DNA from: Actinomadura hallensis
GTDB lineage: Bacteria; Actinomycetota; Actinomycetes; Streptosporangiales; Streptosporangiaceae
DNA: 64,000 nucleotides
Reading direction: 5' to 3'
NCBI RefSeq assembly: GCF_006716765.1
Contig: NZ_VFPO01000001.1
Location: forward strand, 2,542,001-2,606,000
Made by a program: the position numbers and the translations under genes. The notes under the pieces are model-generated. The model saw only the letters and a program-made list of their open reading frames with translations, had not been told where the DNA came from and searched no databases. This document shows, in pieces, positions 1 through 10,200 of this stretch. Every line of letters begins with the position of its first letter. Position 1 is the first letter of the stretch.

Positions 1-425
1 CCGACGACGACCTGATGGTCGGCGCCGCCGACCCGTTCCAGCTGTTCCGGATCATGTACGAGGTGGTGCGCGGCGGCGGCTACGAGCCGGACGCGAACGT
101 CGCGTTCATGCTCGACCAGTGCCACAACGTCGAGCCGAAGATCCAGGGGCAGATCCGCTCGGTGATGAACGTCCAGGAGGCCACCGCAAAGGCGCTGCTC
201 GTGGACCGGGAGGCGCTGGCGGCCGCGCAGGCGGCGGGCGACGTGCTGGAGGCCAACGCGGTGTTCATGGACGCCTACAACACCGACGTCCGCCCGCTGC
301 TCGCGGAGCTGCGCGAGGAGATGGGCCTGCACCCCGACCCGGTCGCCGCCTACAAGGCGTCCGGCTACTACGAGCGCGTCGTCGAGGAGCGCAAGGACGG
401 CCAGGCCGCCGGCTGGGGCGCCTGA
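1..425 (+). CDS. rhaI: L-rhamnose isomerase, C-terminal part (5' end outside window)
   Basis: The open frame runs from the window edge (first complete codon at base 3) to a TGA at 423-425, so only the last ~140 residues are present. They read as the C-terminal helical part of an L-rhamnose isomerase of the actinobacterial/rhizobial RhaI type, with LDQCHNVEPKIQGQIRSV and a terminal GYYERVVEERK. The enzyme converts L-rhamnose to L-rhamnulose in the cytoplasm. The next gene, 36 bp downstream on the same strand, encodes the aldolase/dehydrogenase of the same pathway, which supports the call. Rhamnulokinase, transporter and regulator would have to lie upstream of the window. Confidence 0.9.
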   Translation, partial: DDDLMVGAADPFQLFRIMYEVVRGGGYEPDANVAFMLDQCHNVEPKIQGQIRSVMNVQEATAKALLVDREALAAAQAAGDVLEANAVFMDAYNTDVRPLLAELREEMGLHPDPVAAYKASGYYERVVEERKDGQAAGWGA

Positions 426-461
426 GAGACACCCGCGGGAAGAAGCGAAGGAGACATCCCG

Positions 462-2513
462 ATGACGTCCACCCCACCAGAGGTGGAGCAACTGCTGGAA
501 CGGGCCCGCACTCTGGGCTCGGACCCGCGCAACACCAACTACGCGGGCGGCAACGCCTCGGCCAAGGGCACCGTCACCGACCCCGTGACGGCCCGCGACG
601 TCGAGCTGATGTGGGTGAAGGGCTCGGGCGGCGACCTCGGCACCCTCACCGAGGAGGGCCTGGCCGTCCTGCGGCTCGACCGGCTGCGCGCCCTCGTGGA
701 CGTGTACCCGGGCGTCGAGCGCGAGGACGAGATGGTCGCCGCGTTCGACTACTGCCTGCACGGGAAGGGCGGCGCCGCGCCGTCGATCGACACCGCGATG
801 CACGGCCTGGTCGACGCCGCGCACGTCGACCACCTGCACCCCGACTCCGGCATCGCGATCGCGACGGCGGCGGACGGGGAGGAGCTCACCCGGCGGATCT
901 TCGGCGACCGGGTCGCGTGGGTGCCGTGGCGGCGCCCCGGCTTCCAGCTCGGCCTGGACATCGCCCAGATCAGGAGGGAGAACCCGCAGGCGATCGGCGT
1001 GATCCTCGGCGGGCACGGCATCACCGCCTGGGGCGACACCAGCGAGGAGTGCAAGGCCAACTCCCTCGACATCATCCGCACCGCCGAGGCGTACATCGCC
1101 GAGCACGGCAAGGCCGACCCGTTCGGCGAGGTCGTGCACCGGACGCTGCCGGAGCGGGAGCGGCGCGCCCGCGCCGCCGCGCTGTTCCCGCTGCTGAGGG
1201 GCCTGGCGTCCACCGACCGGCCGCAGGTCGGGCACTTCACCGACAGCGACGTCGTCCTCGACTTCGTGTCCCGCGCCGAGCACCCGCGGCTCGCCGCGCT
1301 CGGCACGTCCTGCCCGGACCACTTCCTGCGCACCAAGGTCCGCCCGATGGTGCTGGACCTGCCGCCGGACGCGCCGCTTGACGACGTCCGGGCCCGCCTC
1401 CGGGAGCTCCACGCCGCCTACCGCGAGGAGTACGCGGCCTACTACGAGCGGCACGCGTCCCCGGACTCGCCGCCGATGCGCGGCGCGGACCCGGCGATCG
1501 TCCTCGTGCCCGGCGTCGGCATGTTCAGCTTCGGCGCGAACAAGCAGACCGCCCGGGTCGCGGGCGAGTTCTACGTCAACGCGATCAACGTGATGCGCGG
1601 CGCGGAGGCGCTGTCGCGCTACGCCCCGATCGACGAGGCGGAGAAGTTCCGCATCGAGTACTGGGAGCTGGAGGAGGCCAAGCTCCGCCGGATGCCGAAG
1701 CCGAAGCCGCTGGCGGCGCGGGTCGCGCTGGTCACCGGCGGCGGGTCGGGCATCGGCGCGGCCACGGCCCGCCGCCTGGCCGCCGAGGGCGCCTGCGTCG
1801 TCGTCGCCGACCGGGACGCGTCCGCCGCGGAGAAGATCGCCGCGGAGATCGGCGCGGGCGCGCTGCGCGCCTCGGACGCCGCCGTCGCCGTGGAGGCCGA
1901 CGTCACGTCCGAGGACGAGGTCGCCGCGGCCGTCCGCGAGGCGGTCCTCGCCTTCGGCGGCGTCGACCTGGTCGTCAACAACGCCGGGCTGTCGATCTCC
2001 AAGCCGCTGCTGGAGACGACCGTCGCCGACTGGGACCTGCAGCACGACGTCATGGCGCGCGGCTCGTTCCTGGTGTCCCGCGAGACCGCCCGCGTCATGA
2101 TCGAGCAGGGGATGGGCGGCGACATCGTCTACATCTCGTCCAAGAACGGGGTGTTCGCCGGGCCGAACAACATCGCCTACGGCGCGACCAAGGCCGACCA
2201 GGCGCACCAGGTCCGGCTGCTGGCCGCCGAGCTGGGCGAGCACGGCATCCGCGTCAACGGCGTCAACCCCGACGGGGTGGTCCGCGGATCGGGCATCTTC
2301 GCCGGCGGGTGGGGCGCCGAGCGCGCCGCCGTCTACGGCGTCGAGGAGGAGAAGCTCGGCGAGTTCTACGCCCAGCGGACGCTGCTCAAGCGAGAGGTGC
2401 TGCCCGAGCACGTCGCCGCCGCCGTCTTCGCCCTCACCGGCGGGGATTTGACCCACACCACCGGGCTGCACGTCCCCGTGGACGCCGGCGTGGCCGCCGC
2501 ATTCCTGCGCTGA
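462..2513 (+). CDS. rhaD: Bifunctional rhamnulose-1-phosphate aldolase / short-chain (L-lactaldehyde) dehydrogenase
   Basis: A 683-residue fusion. Residues 1-~410 are a class II aldolase/adducin domain (NTNYAGGNASAKG near the N-terminus, HLHPDSGIAIA with metal-binding histidines). Residues ~420-683 are a short-chain dehydrogenase with the Rossmann motif TGGGSGIGAATA and the YGATK catalytic Tyr-Lys motif. In this family the first half splits rhamnulose-1-phosphate into dihydroxyacetone phosphate and L-lactaldehyde, and the second half oxidises the lactaldehyde. The ATG at 462 has GGAG eight bases upstream. The gene follows rhaI in the same direction and probably belongs to the same transcript. 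Confidence 0.93.
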   Translation: MTSTPPEVEQLLERARTLGSDPRNTNYAGGNASAKGTVTDPVTARDVELMWVKGSGGDLGTLTEEGLAVLRLDRLRALVDVYPGVEREDEMVAAFDYCLHGKGGAAPSIDTAMHGLVDAAHVDHLHPDSGIAIATAADGEELTRRIFGDRVAWVPWRRPGFQLGLDIAQIRRENPQAIGVILGGHGITAWGDTSEECKANSLDIIRTAEAYIAEHGKADPFGEVVHRTLPERERRARAAALFPLLRGLASTDRPQVGHFTDSDVVLDFVSRAEHPRLAALGTSCPDHFLRTKVRPMVLDLPPDAPLDDVRARLRELHAAYREEYAAYYERHASPDSPPMRGADPAIVLVPGVGMFSFGANKQTARVAGEFYVNAINVMRGAEALSRYAPIDEAEKFRIEYWELEEAKLRRMPKPKPLAARVALVTGGGSGIGAATARRLAAEGACVVVADRDASAAEKIAAEIGAGALRASDAAVAVEADVTSEDEVAAAVREAVLAFGGVDLVVNNAGLSISKPLLETTVADWDLQHDVMARGSFLVSRETARVMIEQGMGGDIVYISSKNGVFAGPNNIAYGATKADQAHQVRLLAAELGEHGIRVNGVNPDGVVRGSGIFAGGWGAERAAVYGVEEEKLGEFYAQRTLLKREVLPEHVAAAVFALTGGDLTHTTGLHVPVDAGVAAAFLR

Positions 2514-2559
2514 CGGCACCTCCTGCGTCGCCGGGGCCGGGGGACGGAAGCACCTTCTT

Positions 2560-2571
2560 CCCCGATCGGGG
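2560..2571. repeat. 12-bp perfect palindrome CCCCGATCGGGG downstream of rhaD
   Basis: A self-complementary 12-mer 47 bases after the rhaD stop. It could be part of a weak terminator or a regulator site; the sequence does not decide. Confidence 0.3.
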
Positions 2572-2640
2572 TGGTCTAACGCGCTCAACGCGGCCCCGAT
2601 GCCGTTCGGTGTGGAGGAACGGCCCCTGGTCAGAGCCGAA

Positions 2641-2670
2641 TTGATCACTGTGGGTAGTCAAATGTAGCGT
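2641..2670 (+). promoter_or_regulatory. Putative promoter for the 72-aa gene (leaderless)
   Basis: TTGATC (2641-2646), an 18-bp spacer and TAGCGT (2665-2670) look like -35/-10 elements. The GTG start at 2678 lies 7 bases after the -10, where transcription should begin, so the message would be leaderless. There is no Shine-Dalgarno sequence, which fits. Confidence 0.45.
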
Positions 2671-2677
2671 TCCGTTC

Positions 2678-2896
2678 GTGGAGGGGGTGCGGAGGAGCTG
2701 GTCGGGGCCCGGCGGGCTGCGGGTGACGGCCGTCCGGCTCACCGGCGCGCACCGGGTGCTCGCCGAGTGCGCCGGCGTGCGCGGCCACAGCGCGTTCCTG
2801 GTGACCCGGAACGGCGCGCTCGTCGGGCGCGGCTACTACCCGACCGTGGAGAGCCTCGCGGAGGTGGTGGACCTGGCGGAGCTGAGCGACCGGTGA
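2678..2896 (+). CDS. Small protein of unknown function (72 aa)
   Basis: I do not recognise this protein. It is a short, probably soluble protein (GTG start) with alternating hydrophobic positions (LRVTAVRLTGAHRVLAECAG, then HSAFLVTRNGALVGRGYY) that suggest a small alpha/beta fold. The case for a real gene is the promoter placed directly before the start, normal GC-rich codon use and a position between two unrelated transcripts where no overlapping gene competes. The neighbouring rhamnose and ribokinase genes give no firm hint of a role. Confidence 0.5.
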   Translation: MEGVRRSWSGPGGLRVTAVRLTGAHRVLAECAGVRGHSAFLVTRNGALVGRGYYPTVESLAEVVDLAELSDR

Positions 2897-2930
2897 CCCG
2901 CCCGCCGCCGCGAACGCGCAGGTCGGCGGG

Positions 2931-2960
2931 TTGCGCCGGACCGCCCGGCACGTGTAGTGG
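2931..2960 (+). promoter_or_regulatory. Putative ribokinase promoter; decides the start codon
   Basis: TTGCGC (2931-2936), an 18-bp spacer and TAGTGG (2955-2960), followed after 8 bases by GTG at 2969. An alternative GTG at 2957 lies inside the -10, so 2969 is the better start, again leaderless. The geometry matches the promoter of the preceding small gene. Confidence 0.4.
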
Positions 2961-2968
2961 ATAGCACC

Positions 2969-3901
2969 GTGACTGAAGAACGCTCGCGGAGCAGGGAAGT
3001 CGTCGTGGTCGGGTCGGTCAACGCGGACCTGGTGATCGGCGTCGACCGCAGGCCCGCGCCCGGGGAGACCGTGCTCGGCTCCGACCTCGCCACCCATCCC
3101 GGCGGCAAGGGCGCCAACCAGGCCGTCGCGGCGGCGCGGCTCGGCGGGCGCGTCGGCATCGTCGGCCGGGTCGGCGACGACGGGCACGGCGAGCTGCTGC
3201 GCGGCGCACTCGCCGCGGACGGCGTCGACCTCGCCCACCTGACCGTCACCGAGGGCGCGCCGAGCGGCGTCGCCCTGATCACGGTCGGGCCGGACGGCGA
3301 CAACAGCATCATCGTCTCGCCCGGCGCCAACGCCCGGCTCGGCCCCGCCGACGTCGACGCGGCCCGCGACATGATCGCCGGGGCGGCGGTCGTGTCGTTC
3401 CAGCTGGAGGTGCCGATGCCCGCCGTGGAGGCCGCGGCCCGCGTCGCGGCCGAGGCGGGCGGGCGCGTCGTGCTGAACCTCTCGCCGCCCGCGCCCGTCC
3501 CGGACTGGCTGCTCGCCCTCTGCGACCCCCTGGTGGTCAACGAGCACGAGGCCGCCTACCTGCTGGGCGGCGGTGACGGCGGACGGGGGCCCGCGGAGAC
3601 GGCGGAGGCGCTGGTCCGGTCCGGGCCCCGCTCGGTCGTCGTCACGCTCGGGCCCGAGGGCGCCGTGATCGCCGACGGGGAGGGCACCGCGGCCGTCCCG
3701 TCCCCGAAGTCGGACGCCGTCGACACGACCGGCGCGGGCGACGCCTTCACCGCGGCGCTCTGCCTCCGGCTCGCGCGGGGCGACGCGCTGCGCGACGCCG
3801 CCCGCTACGCGACCCGCGTCGGCGCCGCCTCCGTCCGCAGGAGGGGAGCCCAGAGCTCCTACCCCACGCCGGACGAGCTGCCCGGCCCGCCCGCGGAATG
3901 A
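2969..3901 (+). CDS. rbsK: Ribokinase (PfkB-family sugar kinase)
   Basis: About 310 residues; phosphorylates D-ribose (or a related sugar) to ribose-5-phosphate with ATP. The N-terminal strand VVVVGSVNADLV is followed by the PfkB signature HPGGKGANQAVAAARLGG, and the C-terminal catalytic motif DTTGAGDAFTAA with its base Asp is intact. Length is normal for RbsK. No ribose transporter or LacI regulator is next to it, so it appears to be a single-gene transcript. The start is placed at 2969 because the upstream GTG at 2957 overlaps the probable -10 element. Confidence 0.9.
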   Translation: MTEERSRSREVVVVGSVNADLVIGVDRRPAPGETVLGSDLATHPGGKGANQAVAAARLGGRVGIVGRVGDDGHGELLRGALAADGVDLAHLTVTEGAPSGVALITVGPDGDNSIIVSPGANARLGPADVDAARDMIAGAAVVSFQLEVPMPAVEAAARVAAEAGGRVVLNLSPPAPVPDWLLALCDPLVVNEHEAAYLLGGGDGGRGPAETAEALVRSGPRSVVVTLGPEGAVIADGEGTAAVPSPKSDAVDTTGAGDAFTAALCLRLARGDALRDAARYATRVGAASVRRRGAQSSYPTPDELPGPPAE

Positions 3902-3911
3902 GCCCCGTCCC

Positions 3912-3926
3912 GGCCGGCGACCGGCC
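3912..3926 (+). terminator. Possible short hairpin after ribokinase
   Basis: GGCCGG, loop CGA, CCGGCC, ten bases after the ribokinase stop. Short but GC-only; no T-run. A second inverted repeat (CCGCAC 3995-4000 / GTGCGG 4010-4015) lies further down, before ppx. Confidence 0.3.
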
Positions 3927-4087
3927 CTGACCCGTCCGAGGAGCGTGCCGGGCGCGCGGCCGCCGGGGTGCGCGGCGGTCACAATGCCGTGACCCCGCAC
4001 CCGTCTCACGTGCGGTGACGCCCCCGGCAGGGTGGTTTCGCCCCGGCCGTCCCGATTCCCGGGAACGCCGTTCGATATTTTTTCCCC

Positions 4088-5017
4088 ATGCGACTCGGCG
4101 TGCTGGACGTGGGCTCGAACACCGTGCACCTGCTGGTGGTGGACGCCCACCAGGGGGCGCGGCCCCTGCCCGCGTACTCCCACAAGGCGGATCTGCGGCT
4201 CGCGGACCACCTGGACGACGCGGACCGCCTGACCGAGGCCGGCGAGAAGCTGCTGCGCGACTTCGTCGACGAGGCGCTCCAGGTCGCCGAGGACAAGGGC
4301 GTCGAGGACCTTGTCGCGTTCGCGACCTCCGCGGTCCGCGACGCCGTCAACGGCGAGGAGGTCCTCGCCCAGATCCGCGCCGACAAGGGCATCGACATCC
4401 GGGCGCTGTCGGGCGAGGAGGAGGCGCGGCTGACGTTCCTCGCCGCCCGGCGGTGGTTCGGCTGGTCGTCGGGGCGGCTGCTCGTGTTCGACATCGGCGG
4501 AGGCTCGCTGGAGGTCGCGTCCGGGATCGACGAGGAGCCCGACGTGGCGTTCTCGTTGCCGCTCGGCGCGGGCCGGCTCACCCGCGACCGGTTCACCGCC
4601 GACCCTCCCGACCCCGGCGAGGTGCGGGAGCTGCGCCGCCACGTCCGCGCGGAGATCGCGCGCCGGGTCGGGGACGTCGCCCGGTACGGGCCGGCCGACC
4701 ACGCGGTCGCCACGTCCAAGACCTTCAAGCAGCTCGCCCGGATCGGCGGCGCCGCGCCCACGGCCGAGGGCCCCTACCAGCGGCGCGTGCTGGCGGGCCG
4801 GGACCTGACCGAGTGGGCCGAGCGGCTCGCGCCGATGCCGTCCGCCGAGCGCGCCGGGCTGCAGGGCGTCTCCGAGCGCCGCGCGGAGCAGCTGCTCGCC
4901 GGGGCGATCGTCGCCGACGCCGCGATGGACCTGTTCGGCCTCCGGGAGCTGGAGGTCTGCCCCTGGGCGCTGCGCGAGGGCGTGATCCTGCGCCGCCTCG
5001 ACATGATCACCGCGTGA
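4088..5017 (+). CDS. Ppx/GppA-family phosphatase (exopolyphosphatase-like)
   Basis: 309 residues with the ASKHA fold. Residues 1-~120 open with [17 protein letters not shown] (phosphate-1 loop), and [13 protein letters not shown] (phosphate-2 motif) follows near residue 137. The family hydrolyses inorganic polyphosphate and/or pppGpp. At ~310 residues this is the short single-module form common in actinobacteria (Ppx1/Ppx2-like) without the C-terminal HD-like domain. An AT-rich block (TATTTT 4076-4081) lies 6 bases before the ATG, so the message may be leaderless. It ends 6 bp from the convergent kinase gene. Confidence 0.88.
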   Translation: MRLGVLDVGSNTVHLLVVDAHQGARPLPAYSHKADLRLADHLDDADRLTEAGEKLLRDFVDEALQVAEDKGVEDLVAFATSAVRDAVNGEEVLAQIRADKGIDIRALSGEEEARLTFLAARRWFGWSSGRLLVFDIGGGSLEVASGIDEEPDVAFSLPLGAGRLTRDRFTADPPDPGEVRELRRHVRAEIARRVGDVARYGPADHAVATSKTFKQLARIGGAAPTAEGPYQRRVLAGRDLTEWAERLAPMPSAERAGLQGVSERRAEQLLAGAIVADAAMDLFGLRELEVCPWALREGVILRRLDMITA

Positions 5018-5023
5018 CCGGCG

Positions 5024-7168
5024 CTACATCCAGGCGGGATGCCCGAACGTGCGGCCGCGCGGGGTGAGGACCCGGTCGCCGGTGCCGTCCGCCCGGACGG
5101 CGTGGATCACCGGCTCGGAGAGCGCGCCGCGCACGTAGCAGATCCAGCGGCCGTCGCGGGACCAGGCCGGGTCCATGTCGTCCCGCCCGCCCGTGGTGAC
5201 CGCGCGGGCCCCGGAGCCGTCGGCGTTCATCACCCAGATGGAGCTGGCGTCCGCCGGGCCGCGGGTGAAGGCGATCTTCGAGCCGTCGGGGGACCACTCG
5301 GGGTCCACCGAGCGCACGCCGTCGCCGGTCAGCCGCGTCCACGCCGATCCCGGGCGGTCCGGGTCGAGGGTGTAGATCTGCGCGTCGCCGTCCCGCTCGC
5401 TCCAGAAAACGATTCTCCCGGTGGACGACCACATCGGGTCGTCCTTGGCGGAGTCGTCGTCGGTGAGCCGCTCGGCCCCGTGCCCGTCGAGCCCGACGGT
5501 GAAGATCTGCCGCGCGCCGCCGTCGCGGCCCATGTAGGCGAGCCGGGTGCCGTCGGGCGACCAGGTGACCCGGCCGCCCGCGATGTCGGTGACCTTCCGC
5601 GCGCCGCTCCCGTCGGCGTTCATCACCCACGCCTCGCTCCCGCCGTCTCCCGTCCGGGTGAACGCGATGCTGCGGCCGTCCGGGGACGGCTCCGGCAGCA
5701 TCTCGCACCGGCCGCCGCCGGCGAGGGTGGTGGCGGACGCCTCGCCCGGCCTGAAGAGGCCGATGTCGGCGTGGCACGACTCCGGCCATCCCGGCGCGGT
5801 GTCGATCCGGACGAGCAGCGGACCGTCCGGGAACGCCGCCGGCCCGGACGGGGTCTGCCCGCCGGACGGCCGGCCGAGGTAGTAGAGGCCGCCCGCCACG
5901 GCCCCGGCGGCGAGCACCCCCGCCAGCGCGGAGGCGATGACCGCGGTGCGCCGGGACGGCCGCCTCCGGCTTCCGGTTCCGCCGGGCGTGCCGGGCGGGG
6001 GTGCGCCGAACCCGCGCTCGGTGGGCGCGTCGGCGGGCGGCTCTGTGGGCGCCTCCGTGGGCGCCTCCGTCTGGAGCTCGGTCCGTTGCCCGACCGGCGG
6101 CTCGGCGCGCCGCTCGACCGGCGGCTCGGCGGGCGGCTCGGCACGCCGCTCGGCGGGCGGTTCGGGGTGCGGCGCGGGGGCGGGCCGCTCCGGCGGCCAT
6201 TCGGGCGCCGGCGCGGTCACCGGAGCGGGCGCGGGCGACCGGGCCGGGGCGTCGCGGGACGTCACCGACGGGTCGCCGGCGTGCTCGCCGGGCGGGCTCG
6301 TCCACGACTCGCCGAGCTCGGTCGTCACCGCCGCCTCGCCGACGCCGCCGACGAGCCCGAGCAGCAGGTCCCGGGCGCCGGGCCGCCGGCCGGGATCCTT
6401 GCTCAGCGCGGCCCCGACCAGCCCGGCCAGCGCGGGAGGCAGCGCCCCGATCTCGGGCTCGGCGTGCACGGCGCGGGCCGCCAGCACCTGGAACGAGCCC
6501 TGCCCGAACGGGTTGCGGCCGCTCGCCGCGAACACCACCAGGCATCCCCACGCGAACACGTCCACGGCCGGGGTGACCTGCTGGGACGTGATCTGCTCCG
6601 GCGCTATCCAGCCGGGGGTGCCGACGACCTGGCCGGTCCGGGTGTGCGCGGACGCCACGTCCAGCGCGCGGGCGATCCCGAAGTCGATGACGCGGGGCCC
6701 GGAGATGGACAGCAGCACGTTGCTGGGCTTCAGGTCGCGGTGCACCAGCCCGGCGCTGTGGATGGCGACGAGCGCGGCGGCGACCCCGACCGCGACGCCG
6801 TGCAGCATCCCCGGCGACAGGGGACCGTTCTCGGTGACGTGCTCCAGCAGCGACGGGCCGTCGATGTACTCGGTGACCATGTAGGCCAGGCCGAGGTCGT
6901 CGCCGTGCTCCAGGACCTGCGCGGTGCAGAACGACGCGACGCGCTGCGCGTTGGCGGCCTCGTCGTGGAAGCGGGCCAGGAACGTCCGGTCGCCCGCCAG
7001 CGCGGACCGCACCACCTTGACCGCGACGGGACGCCCCTCCGGGTCGCGGCCGAGGTACACCGCGCCCATGCCGCCCTCGCCGATCCTGGCCTCGATCCGG
7101 TACCGGCCGATCCGCGTGGGGTCCTCGGGGCGCAGCTCGCGCAGGGAAGACGCTCGCGGGCCGTCCAT
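5024..7168 (-). CDS. Membrane Ser/Thr protein kinase with extracellular WD40-like (PD40/TolB) propeller
   Basis: 714 residues. Residues ~20-275 are a Hanks-type kinase: glycine loop GEGGMGAVYLG, Lys51 (VAVKVV), HRDLKPSN with Asp145, and DFG at ~162-164. A long Pro/Glu/Ala/Arg linker (~285-400) has repeated PPAEPPVERRAEPP-like units. A basic stretch and one membrane helix (TAVIASALAGVLAAGAVAGG, ~410-430) follow. The C-terminal ~270 residues hold several PD40 blades (SPDGRSIAFTR, SPDGTRLAYMG, SPDGSKIAFTR, SRDGRWICYVR). The propeller should lie outside the cell as the sensor or a protein-binding surface. The start is an ATG with a purine-rich leader. Substrate and ligand are unknown. Confidence 0.9.
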   Translation of the reverse strand: MDGPRASSLRELRPEDPTRIGRYRIEARIGEGGMGAVYLGRDPEGRPVAVKVVRSALAGDRTFLARFHDEAANAQRVASFCTAQVLEHGDDLGLAYMVTEYIDGPSLLEHVTENGPLSPGMLHGVAVGVAAALVAIHSAGLVHRDLKPSNVLLSISGPRVIDFGIARALDVASAHTRTGQVVGTPGWIAPEQITSQQVTPAVDVFAWGCLVVFAASGRNPFGQGSFQVLAARAVHAEPEIGALPPALAGLVGAALSKDPGRRPGARDLLLGLVGGVGEAAVTTELGESWTSPPGEHAGDPSVTSRDAPARSPAPAPVTAPAPEWPPERPAPAPHPEPPAERRAEPPAEPPVERRAEPPVGQRTELQTEAPTEAPTEPPADAPTERGFGAPPPGTPGGTGSRRRPSRRTAVIASALAGVLAAGAVAGGLYYLGRPSGGQTPSGPAAFPDGPLLVRIDTAPGWPESCHADIGLFRPGEASATTLAGGGRCEMLPEPSPDGRSIAFTRTGDGGSEAWVMNADGSGARKVTDIAGGRVTWSPDGTRLAYMGRDGGARQIFTVGLDGHGAERLTDDDSAKDDPMWSSTGRIVFWSERDGDAQIYTLDPDRPGSAWTRLTGDGVRSVDPEWSPDGSKIAFTRGPADASSIWVMNADGSGARAVTTGGRDDMDPAWSRDGRWICYVRGALSEPVIHAVRADGTGDRVLTPRGRTFGHPAWM

Positions 7169-7295
7169 ACCGACCTACCTTCCGCCCACGAGCCGCGCCT
7201 TGGCGGCCGCCCACGCGGCGGCGCGCGGCCCCCTTCTCGTCCTTACGATGTCAAAGGACGGCCCGAGGTTCTAGCGACCGCGGGACGAACGCGGA

Positions 7296-10200
7296 TCAGT
7301 GGAAGTTCCTCGCTTTGACGCGCCCCGGGACCGGGAGGCGGCGCAGCCGGGTCGCGCGGACGTTGACGACGCCGTCGGCGCGTTCCAGCCGCCCGGAGAC
7401 CAGCAGCGCCTGGGAGTCGACGGCGAGGCCGCGGTGCCGCCGGAACACCTCCGGCGGGCACATCACGTTGATCAGGCCGGTCTCGTCCTCCAGCGTCATG
7501 AACACGATGCCGCCGGCGGTCGGCGGGCGCTGCCGGTGGGTGACGAGCCCGGCGACGAGGACGTTGGTGTCGGCGGGCGTCGCGGCCAGCCGCGCGGACG
7601 ACAGCGCGCCCAGCTCGTCCAGCGTCCCCCGCACGTGCGCGACCGGATGGGTGCGGGAGACGCCGGTCGCCCACAGGTCGGCGAGCGTCTCCTCGATCGG
7701 CGTCATCGGGGGCAGCGCGGGAGCGGCCGCGCCCGGCGTCACCCCCTCGATGCGCCCGGGCCCCGTCCCGGCCAGCGCGCCCGCGGCCCACAGCGCCTCG
7801 CGCCGCGACAGGCCGAACCGGTCGAACGCTCCCGCCGTGGCGAGCGCCTCCAGCGCCCCCTGGGACAGCGGCACCCGCCGGGCCAGGTCCTCCATGCTCG
7901 TGTAGGGGCGTCCCGCCGCGATGGCCTCCGCCGTCTCCTCGCCCACGTTGCGGACGCCGGCGAAACCGAGGCGGATGGCGGGCTGAGGCTCGGCGGGCGC
8001 GTGCGGATGGTCGGACTCGACGGCCACCGGCTCCTCCAGCGTCGGGTGGACGTCGCTTGCGTTGATGTCCACGGACCGGACCACGACGCCGTGGTGCCGG
8101 GCGTCGGCCAGAAGGCTCTGCGGGCTGTAGAACCCCATCGGCTGGTTTCGCACCAGGGCCGCGGTGAAGGCGGCGGGGTAGTGCCGTTTCATGTAGGCGC
8201 TCGCGTACACCAGGTGCGCGAAGCTCTGCGCGTGCGACTCGGGGAACCCGAACCCGGTGAAGCCGAGGATCTTCTCGTACACGCTCTCCGCGATGTCGGC
8301 GGGGATGCCGCGCTCGGCCATACCGTCCAGCAGCCGCCGCCTCAGCCGCTCGACCCGCTCGGGCGCGCGCTTGGCGCCCATCGCCTGGCGGAGCCGGTCG
8401 GACTCGGCGGGCGTGAACCCCGCGCAGTCGACGGCCAGCTGCATCATCTGCTCCTGGAACAGCGGGACCCCGAGCGTCCGCGACAGCGCGGGCTCCATCA
8501 GCGGGTGCGGGCAGGTCGCGGGCTCCATGCCCTTGCGGCGCCGCAGATACGGGTGGACGGACCCGCCCTGGATCGGGCCCGGGCGGATCAGCGCCACCTC
8601 CACCACGAGGTCGTAGAACTCGCGGGGCTTCAGCCGCGGCAGCGTCGCCATCTGCGCCCGCGACTCCACCTGGAACACCCCGACCGTGTCGGCGTCGCAC
8701 AGCATGTCGTAGACGAGGGGGTCCTCCGGGGGGATCGACTGCAGGTCGTAGCGCCGCCCGTGGTGCTCGGCCACGAGGTCGAAGCAGTCGTGCAGCGCCG
8801 CGAGCATGCCGAGCCCGAGCAGGTCGAACTTCACCAGCCCCGCCGCCGCGCAGTCGTCCTTGTCCCACTGCAGGACGCTGCGGCCGGGCATCGTCGCCCA
8901 CTCGATCGGGCAGATCTCACCGACGGGCCGGTCGGCGATCACCATGCCCCCGGAGTGGACGCCGAGGTGGCGGGGGAGCGTCAGCATCCGGTTCGCCAGC
9001 TCCATGACGGGGGCGGGCACGTCGCTCTCCGACCCGACGGGGTCGCGCGGATCGACGCTCTTCGACCACGCGTCCTGCCGGCCCGGGGAGTAGCCGAGCG
9101 CCCGCGCCGCGTCCCGCACGGCCATCCGGGGCCGGTAGCTGATCACGTTCGCGACCTGGGCGGTGCGTTCGCGCCCGTACTTCTCGTAGACGTACTGGAT
9201 GACCTCCTCGCGGCGGCGGTGCTCGATGTCGAGGTCGATGTCGGGCGGACCGTCCCGTCCCGGTGACAGGAACCGCTCGAACAGCAGCCCGTGCCGGACG
9301 GCGTCCACCCCGGTGATGCCGAGCGCGTAGCAGACCGCCGAGTTCGCCGCCGACCCCCGGCCCTGGCACAGGATCCCTTTGCGCCGGCAGAACTCCACGA
9401 TGTCGTGCACGATCAGGAAGTAACCGGGGAAGCCGAGCCGCTCGATGACGTCCAGCTCCTTGGCGATCTGCTCGTACGCGCCGGAGATCCGTTCCCGCTC
9501 CGGCGGCCCGTACCGCTGCAGCGCCCCCTCCTTCACCAGGCGGCGCAGCCAGCTCGCCTCGGTGTGGCCCTCGGGGACGGGCCAGTCCGGCAGGCGCGGC
9601 GCGACGACGTCGAAGTCGAACCGGCACTCCCGGCCCAGCTCGGCCGTCCGATCGCGGACGCCGGGGAACCGCGCCAGCCTCCGCTCCATCTCGGCGCCGC
9701 TGCGGACGTGCGCCGTGCCGCCCGCCGGGAGCCACCCCACCATGTCGTCCAGGCCGCGGCGGGCGCGGACGGCCGCCAGCGCCTGCGCCAGCCGCGCGTC
9801 GGCCCCCGGCGCCGCGAAGTGCACGTTGTTGGACGCCACCACATCGACCCCCGTCCGGCGCGCCAGCTCGAACAGGGCGTCGTTGCGGTGGTCGTCGTCG
9901 GGCTGGTCGTGGTCGATCAGCTCCACGAACACGTTGTCCGGCCCGAACATGCCGATCAGCCTCCGCAGCTCCCGCTCCGCCGCGTCCGGCCCGCCCGCCT
10001 CCAGCGCCGCCGGGACCGGGCCCTTGCGGCAGCCGGTCAGCACCGCCCAGTGCCCGCCGTGGGCGTCGGCCAGCGCGTCCTCGTCGTAGACGGGACGGCC
10101 CTTGCGCCCGCCCGCGAGCTGCGCCGCCGTGATCGCCGAGCAGAGCCGCGCGTACCCGGGGGCGCCCCGCGCGAGCACCAGCAGGTGCCGGCCCGCCGGG

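Noticed and set aside
2645..4702. 685-residue minus-strand open frame
   Set aside because: Antisense to ribokinase and ppx, which both have full family motifs; the frame is open only because of GC-rich codon structure and its translation is low-complexity Arg/Gly/Val.
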